A stretch of 64,000 nucleotides of DNA from Bugulina stolonifera (lineage: Eukaryota > Bryozoa > Gymnolaemata > Cheilostomatida > Bugulidae): contig OW285192.1 in assembly GCA_935421135.1 (NCBI GenBank), positions 2,151,501-2,215,500 of the forward strand, written 5' to 3'. Each line of letters opens with the position of its first letter. Positions within the stretch are counted from its first letter, which is position 1. Both the position numbers and the translations under genes were made by a program. Shown here in pieces: positions 58,601 to 64,000 of the stretch. Below the pieces are notes generated by a model. The model had not been told where the DNA came from, ran no database searches, and saw only the letters and a program-made list of their open reading frames with translations.

Positions 58601-61600
58601 TATAGCATACAATCATATTAGTATACTGTATAACACACACACTGTACACATATATAGTATACAATCATATTAGTATACTGTATAAGGCACACACTGTACA
58701 CGTATATAGCATATAATCATATTAGTATACTGTATAAGGCACACACTGTACATGTATATAGCATGCAATCATATTAGTATACTGTATAACACACACACTG
58801 TACATGTATATAGCATACAATCATATTAGTATACTGTATAAGGCACACACTGTACATGTATATAGTATACAATCATATTAGTATACTGTATAAGGCACAC
58901 ACTGTACACGTATATAGCATACAATCATATTAGTATACTGTATAACACACACTGTACATGTATATAGCATGCAATCATATTAGTATACTGTATAACACAC
59001 ACACTGTACATGTATATAGCATACAATCATATTAGTATACTGTATAAGGCACACACTGTACATGTATATAGTATACCATCATATTAGTATACTGTATAAG
59101 GCACACACTGTACACGTATATAGCATATAATCATATTAGTATACTGTATAAGGCACACACTGTACATGTATATAGCATGCAATCATATTAGTATACTGTA
59201 TAACACACACACTGTACATGTATATAGCATACAATCATATTAGTATACTGTATAAGGCACACACTGTACATGTATATAGTATACAATCATATTAGTATAC
59301 TGTATAAGGCACACACTGTACACGTATATAGTATACAATCATATTAGTATACTGTATAAGGCACACACTGTACACGTATATAGTATACAATCATATTAGT
59401 ATACTGTATAAGGCACACACAGTACATGTGTATAGCATACAATCATATTAGTATACTGTATAAGGCACACACTGTACACGTATATAGTATACAATCATAT
59501 TAGTATACTGTATAACGCACACACTGTACATGTATATAGTATACAATCATATTAGTATACTGTATAACACACACACTGTACATGTATATAGCATACAATC
59601 ATATTAGTATACTGTATAACACACACACTGTACATGTATATAGCGTACAATCATATTAGTATACTGTATAAGGCACACACTGTACATGTATATAGTATAC
59701 AATCATATTAGTATACTGTATAAGGCACACACTGTACACGTATATAGCATATAATCATATTAGTATACTGTATAAGGCACACACTGTACATGTATATAGC
59801 ATGCAATCATATTAGTATACTGTATAACACACACTGTACATGTATATAGTATACAATCATATTAGTATACTGTATAACGCACGCACTGTAGATGTATATA
59901 GTATACAATCATATTAGTATACTGTATAAGGCACACACTGTACACGTATATAGTATACAATCATATTAGTATACTGTATAAGGCACACACTGTACATGTG
60001 TATATAGCGTACAATCATATTAGTATACTGTATAAGGCACACACTGTACACGTATATAGCATACAATCATATTAGTATACTGTATAAGGCACACACTGTA
60101 CATGTATATAGCATACAATCATATTAGTATACTGCACAAGGCACACACTGTACATGTATATAGTATACAATCATATTAGCATACTGTACAAGGCACACAC
60201 TGTACACGTATATAGTATACAATCATATTAGTATACTGTATAACACACACACTGTACACGTATATAGCATACAATCATATTAGTGTACTGTATAAGGCAC
60301 ACACTGTACATGTATATAGTATACAATCACATTAGTATACTGTGTAAGGCACACACTGTACATGTATATAGCATACAATCATATTAGTATACTGTATAAC
60401 ACACACACTTGTCACTCACCTGTTAGAGTCTGCAAACATGTTCCTGTATTTATATCCCAAACCTTGACAGTAGAGTCAGCATTGCCAGACACAAGGAGCC
60501 CATCCTGTATCTCCATACCACTGGTTAGACTCTGGTGTCCAGTGAGCGTGTGAAGGCAGGTGCCCGTGTTCACGTCCCAAACCCTGATAGATGTGTCCAG
60601 GGAACCACTGACTATGTGCTTACCATCAAACTAGAGACAGACATAGGATAAACTATCAATACACAGTGAGCTGTCATAGCATGTTACTTAACAGTGATGG
60701 AAATGAGTACTGACTAGATACAATACTGCATAACTTAGTACTTACCTACAGATAGTAGATACTATGGGAAGTAGTACTTATCTACAGATAGTAGATACTA
60801 TGGGAGGTAGTACTTACATACAGATAGTAGATACTATGGGAGGTAGTACTTATCTACAGATAGTAGATACTATGGGAGGTAGTACTTACCTACAGAGAGT
60901 AGATACTATGGGAAGTAGTACTTATCTACAGGTAGTAGATACTATGGGAGGTACTACTTACATACAGATAGTAGATACTATGAGAGGTAGTACTTACCTA
61001 CAAATAGTAGATACTATGGGAGGTAGTACTTATCTACAGATAGTAGATACTATGGGAGGTAGTACTTACCTCCAGATAGTAGATACTATGGGAGGTAGTA
61101 CTTATCTACAGATAGTAGATACTATGGGAAGTAGTACTTACCTACAGATAGTAGATACTATGGGAGGTAGTACTTACCTACAGATAGTAGATACTATGGG
61201 AGGTAGTACTTACCTACAGATAGTAGATACTATGGGAGGTAGTACTTATCTACAGATAGTAGATACTATGGGAGGTAGTACTTACATACAGATAGTAGAT
61301 ACTATGGGAGGTAGCACTTACCTGGAGAGAGTAGACCCTGTTTGTGTGACCTTGGAGTACGTGTATACAGGCGTGTGTTACTGGGTCCCACACTCTTACT
61401 GTGTAATCATAAGCACCACTAACCACCTGCACATAGACATAGACAACATTATTATATGTAATAGTAATAAGATTATCTGTGGCACCAAACAATTCTTTAA
61501 TGTGGCTGCCCAATAGCAGAGCTAGTCGAGGGGCCACCATGGCCCCTAGAGCTGGATATTATTATAGTTCGACATGGCACAGAGGGAAAACCTTCTTTGG

Positions 61601-61942
61601 GACAAAAACCTCCAGGTCATTGGCGGGACTCGAACCCGCGTCCTTGCAGATAACTTGTGTCAATGCTGTATGACTAATACATGAGCAGTACATACTATTA
61701 CTACACTATAACATTACAGCGCACACTATGGCATCACAGTGCACACTATGACATCACAGTGCACACTATGACATCACAGTACATGGTATTGAATTCATAT
61801 CTATGAAATATGACAAGTTACCTTACGTCCGTCGTATTGCACACACCGCACTGCTGCAACGTGACCAATTAGAACGTGAATACACTCGCCTGTCTTTACG
61901 TTCCACATGCGTAGAGTGGCGTCCCTTGACCCTGACACCACA
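55661..61942 (-). CDS. FBXW7: FBXW7/Cdc4 F-box WD40 protein, C-terminal WD40 repeats (5' part beyond window)
   Basis: Exons (minus strand order): 61942-61822, 61426-61322, 60630-60420, 55992-55661; phases agree and 255 residues are covered. FBXW7 is the substrate receptor of an SCF ubiquitin ligase that binds phosphodegrons of cyclin E, Myc and Notch through its eight-blade WD40 propeller. Visible blades: VVSGSRDATLRMWNVKTGEC, VVSGAYDYTVRVWDPVTHAC, VSGSLDTSIRVWDVNTGTC, VSGNADSTVKVWDINTGTC and VVTSSDDGTVKLWSLRTGEF. The SRDATLR, AYD and SLDTSIR Arg-bearing blades match the phosphodegron-binding region of the family. A C-terminal extension after VIDFG (SSQENYLTTTSHVTQ...) is longer than in vertebrates. 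The three introns in view contain minisatellites. F-box and upstream WD exons must lie past 64000. Confidence 0.95.
56040..60405. repeat. 4.4-kb minisatellite, 51-54-bp unit, about 82 copies, in an FBXW7 intron
   Basis: The unit reads GTATACTGTATAACACACAC then ACTGTACATGTATATAGTAT and ACAATCATATTA. Recurrent two-state variants are AACACACAC/AAGGCACAC, ACATGTATATA/ACACGTATATA and TAGTATAC/TAGCATAC. The unit holds several GTATAC and ACATGT palindromes. The array fills nearly the entire last intron (55993-60419) and includes no splice-site copy. Confidence 0.97.
60744..61321 (-). repeat. 36-bp minisatellite carrying an FBXW7 5' splice site
   Basis: On the minus strand each of about 16 units reads TCTACTATCTGTAG then GTAAGTACTACCTCCCATAG. 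The true exon end is TCTACTCTCTCCAG|GTAAGTGCTACCTC at 61322/61321, so the unit repeats the last exon bases and the donor. Confidence 0.95.
61610..61690 (-). mobile_element. tRNA-like SINE fragment
   Basis: A box B-like GCGGGTTCGAGTCCCGCC (minus strand, about 61640-61623) lies in a short segment with no clear box A or acceptor stem. It lies in the FBXW7 intron between exons 61822-61942 and 61322-61426 and is probably a SINE remnant. Confidence 0.4.
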
Positions 61943-62169
61943 CTAGAATACACACAGAGTGACTATAAGTAACCTACAGGAGTTAGTAGAGTCAACAAAT
62001 GACTAGTTTGAATAGTAGAGAGGGTAGCAGATAACACAGAAGTATATATTGTGATACTTGAGTGAATCTCATTTCACTGTATAGCTATATAACGCATCTA
62101 CCAAAGCATGTTTGTATATCTACATGTAACTTGTTACTAAATAACATCAACTCTTTACAAATACAGATA

Positions 62170-64000
62170 GTAGACAGATGGATGTAGTTTGTATGTACTG
62201 TATTGTACTTACATATCGTCATGTAGGTGCATGTAGTTTGTATGTACTGTATAGTACTTACATATCGTCATGTAGGTATATGTAGTTTGTATGTACTGTA
62301 TACTACTTACATATCGTCATGTAGGTATATGTAGTTTATATGTACTGTATAGTATCTACATATCGTCATGTAGGTATATGTAGTTTGTATGTACTGTATA
62401 GTACTTACATATCGTCATGTAGGTATATGTAGTTTGTATGTACTGTATAGTACTTACGTATCGTCATGTAGGTATATGTAGTTTGTATGTACTGTATTGT
62501 ACTTACATATCGTCATGTAGGTATAATATGTAGTTTGTATGTACTGTATAGTACTTACATATCGTCATGTAGGTATATGTAGTTTGTATGTACTGTATAG
62601 TACTTACATATCGTCATGTAGGTATATGTCGTTTGTATGTACTGTATAGTACTTACATATCGTCATGTAGGTATATGTAGTTTGTATGTACTGTATAGTA
62701 CTTACATATCGTCATGTAGGTATATGTAGTTTGTATGTACTGTATGGTACTTACATATCGTCATGTAGGTGTATGTAGTTTGTATGCACTGTATAGTACT
62801 TACATATCGTCATGTAGGTATATGTAGTTTGTATGTACTGTATAGTACTTACATATCGTCATGTAGGTATATGTAGTTTGTATGTACTGTATAGTACTTA
62901 CATATCGTCATGTAGGTATATGTAGTTTGTATGTACTGTATAGTACTTACATATCGTCATGTAGGTGTATGTAGTTTGTATGTACTGTACAGTACTTACA
63001 TATCGTCATGTAGGTATATGTAGTTTGTATGTACTGTATAGTATCTACATATCGTCATGTAGTTTGTATGTAGTTTGTATGTACTGTATAGTACTTACAT
63101 ATCGTCATGTAGGTATATGTAGTTTGTATGTACTGTATAGTACTTACATATCGTCATGTAGGTATATGTAGTTTGTATGTACTGTATAGTACTTACATAT
63201 CGTCATGTAGGTATATGTAGTTTGTATGTACTGTATAGTACTTACATATCGTCATGTAGGTGCATGTAGTTTGTATGTACTGTATAGTACTTACATATTG
63301 TCATGTAGGTATATGTAGTTTGTATGTACTGTACAGTACTTACATATCGTCATGTAGGTATATGTAGTTTGTATGTACTGTATAGTATCTACATATCGTC
63401 ATGTAGTTTGTATGTAGTTTGTATGTACTGTATAGTACTTACATATCGTCATGTAGGTATATGTAGTTTGTATGTACTGTATAGTACTTACATATCGTCA
63501 TGTAGGTATACGTAGTTTGTATGTACTGTATAGTACTTACATATCGTCATGTAGGTGCATGTAGTTTGTATGTACTGTATAGTACTTACATACCGTCATG
63601 TAGGTATATGTAGTTTGTATGCACTGTATAGTACTTACATATCGTCATGTAGGTGCATGTAGTTTGTATGTACTGTATAGTACTTACATATCGTCATGTA
63701 GGTATATGTAGTTTGTATGTACTGTATAGTACTTACATATCATCATGTAGGTGTATGTAGTTTGTATGTACTGTATAGTACTTACATATCGTCATGTAGG
63801 TATATGTAGTTTGTATGTACTGTATAGTACTTACATATCGTCATATAGGTATATGTAGTTTGTATGTACTGTACAGTACTTACATATCGTCATGTAGGTA
63901 TATGTAGTTTGTATGTACTGTATAGTACTTACATATCGTCATGTAGGTACATGTAGTTTGTATGTACTGTATTGTACTTACATATCGTCATGTAGGTATA
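62170..64000 (-). repeat. 49-bp minisatellite carrying an FBXW7 5' splice site, about 37 copies, continues past window
   Basis: On the minus strand units read ACATGACGATAT|GTAAGTAC then TATACAGTACATACAAACTA. Some copies (for example about 62230, 63260, 63555 and 63650) keep ATGCACCTACATGACGATAT, which encodes MHLHDD and matches the end of the FBXW7 exon before VVSGSRDAT (human MHLHEK). The phase (two bases left over) fits the next exon at 61942. The true exon is therefore expected beyond 64000. Confidence 0.93.

Noticed and set aside
60764..61516. 250-codon frame on plus (GGSTYLQIVDTM repeats)
   Set aside because: It is antisense to FBXW7 and comes from the 36-bp array.
56040..64000. CRISPR-like regular repeats
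   Set aside because: Units are contiguous minisatellite copies without unique spacers, in an animal gene intron.

Overview
The window looks like nuclear DNA of an animal. Genes are split by many GT-AG introns, and the recognisable proteins are dyskerin, the WD40 half of FBXW7/Cdc4, a WW-domain protein and a receptor with NHL-like, EGF and transmembrane segments. The sequence is AT-rich and full of tRNA-derived SINEs, solo LTRs, MITEs and minisatellites. The intron density, the bidirectional housekeeping promoter and the apparently lineage-specific receptor suggest an early-branching marine invertebrate, possibly a sponge. That placement is inference. Nothing bacterial, viral or CRISPR-like was seen.

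Layout. Positions 1-601 hold the 5' part of an acidic, basic-patch nuclear-looking protein on the minus strand. A 3-kb G-rich/C-rich minisatellite (890-3910) changes strand near 2.25 kb and separates it from a divergent plus-strand gene (4174-7719). That gene encodes a Cys/His- and Pro/Ser-rich protein and is interrupted by a 1640-bp DNA transposon and a 4-bp duplication. A CpG-rich promoter region (about 7990-8540) precedes a 23-exon plus-strand receptor gene (9146-30355, first coding exon not found). Its introns hold SINEs, a solo LTR and several simple arrays. On the minus strand, 41707-32632 encodes a 395-residue WW / CxxC zinc / CUE-like protein. It shares a 427-bp head-to-head promoter with the dyskerin gene (plus, 42135-47810). 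A short tail-anchored protein model follows on minus (53526-49847). The last third (55661-64000, minus) is the C-terminal WD40 half of FBXW7, whose introns are almost entirely minisatellite.

The most notable pattern is that several intronic minisatellites have units that include the neighbouring exon-intron junction. The receptor intron at 27.2 kb repeats its 5' splice site. The WW-protein intron at 38.1 kb and the dyskerin intron at 45.5 kb repeat their 3' splice sites together with the first exon bases. Two FBXW7 introns (60.7-61.3 and 62.2-64.0 kb) repeat a 5' splice site and the last exon bases. This gives tens of candidate decoy splice sites beside conserved genes. It is seen directly in the sequence; whether the sites are used is unknown.

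Exon models were built by hand from splice consensus, reading-phase agreement and, for dyskerin and FBXW7, family resemblance. All proposed junctions agree in phase, but no transcript or database evidence was available.
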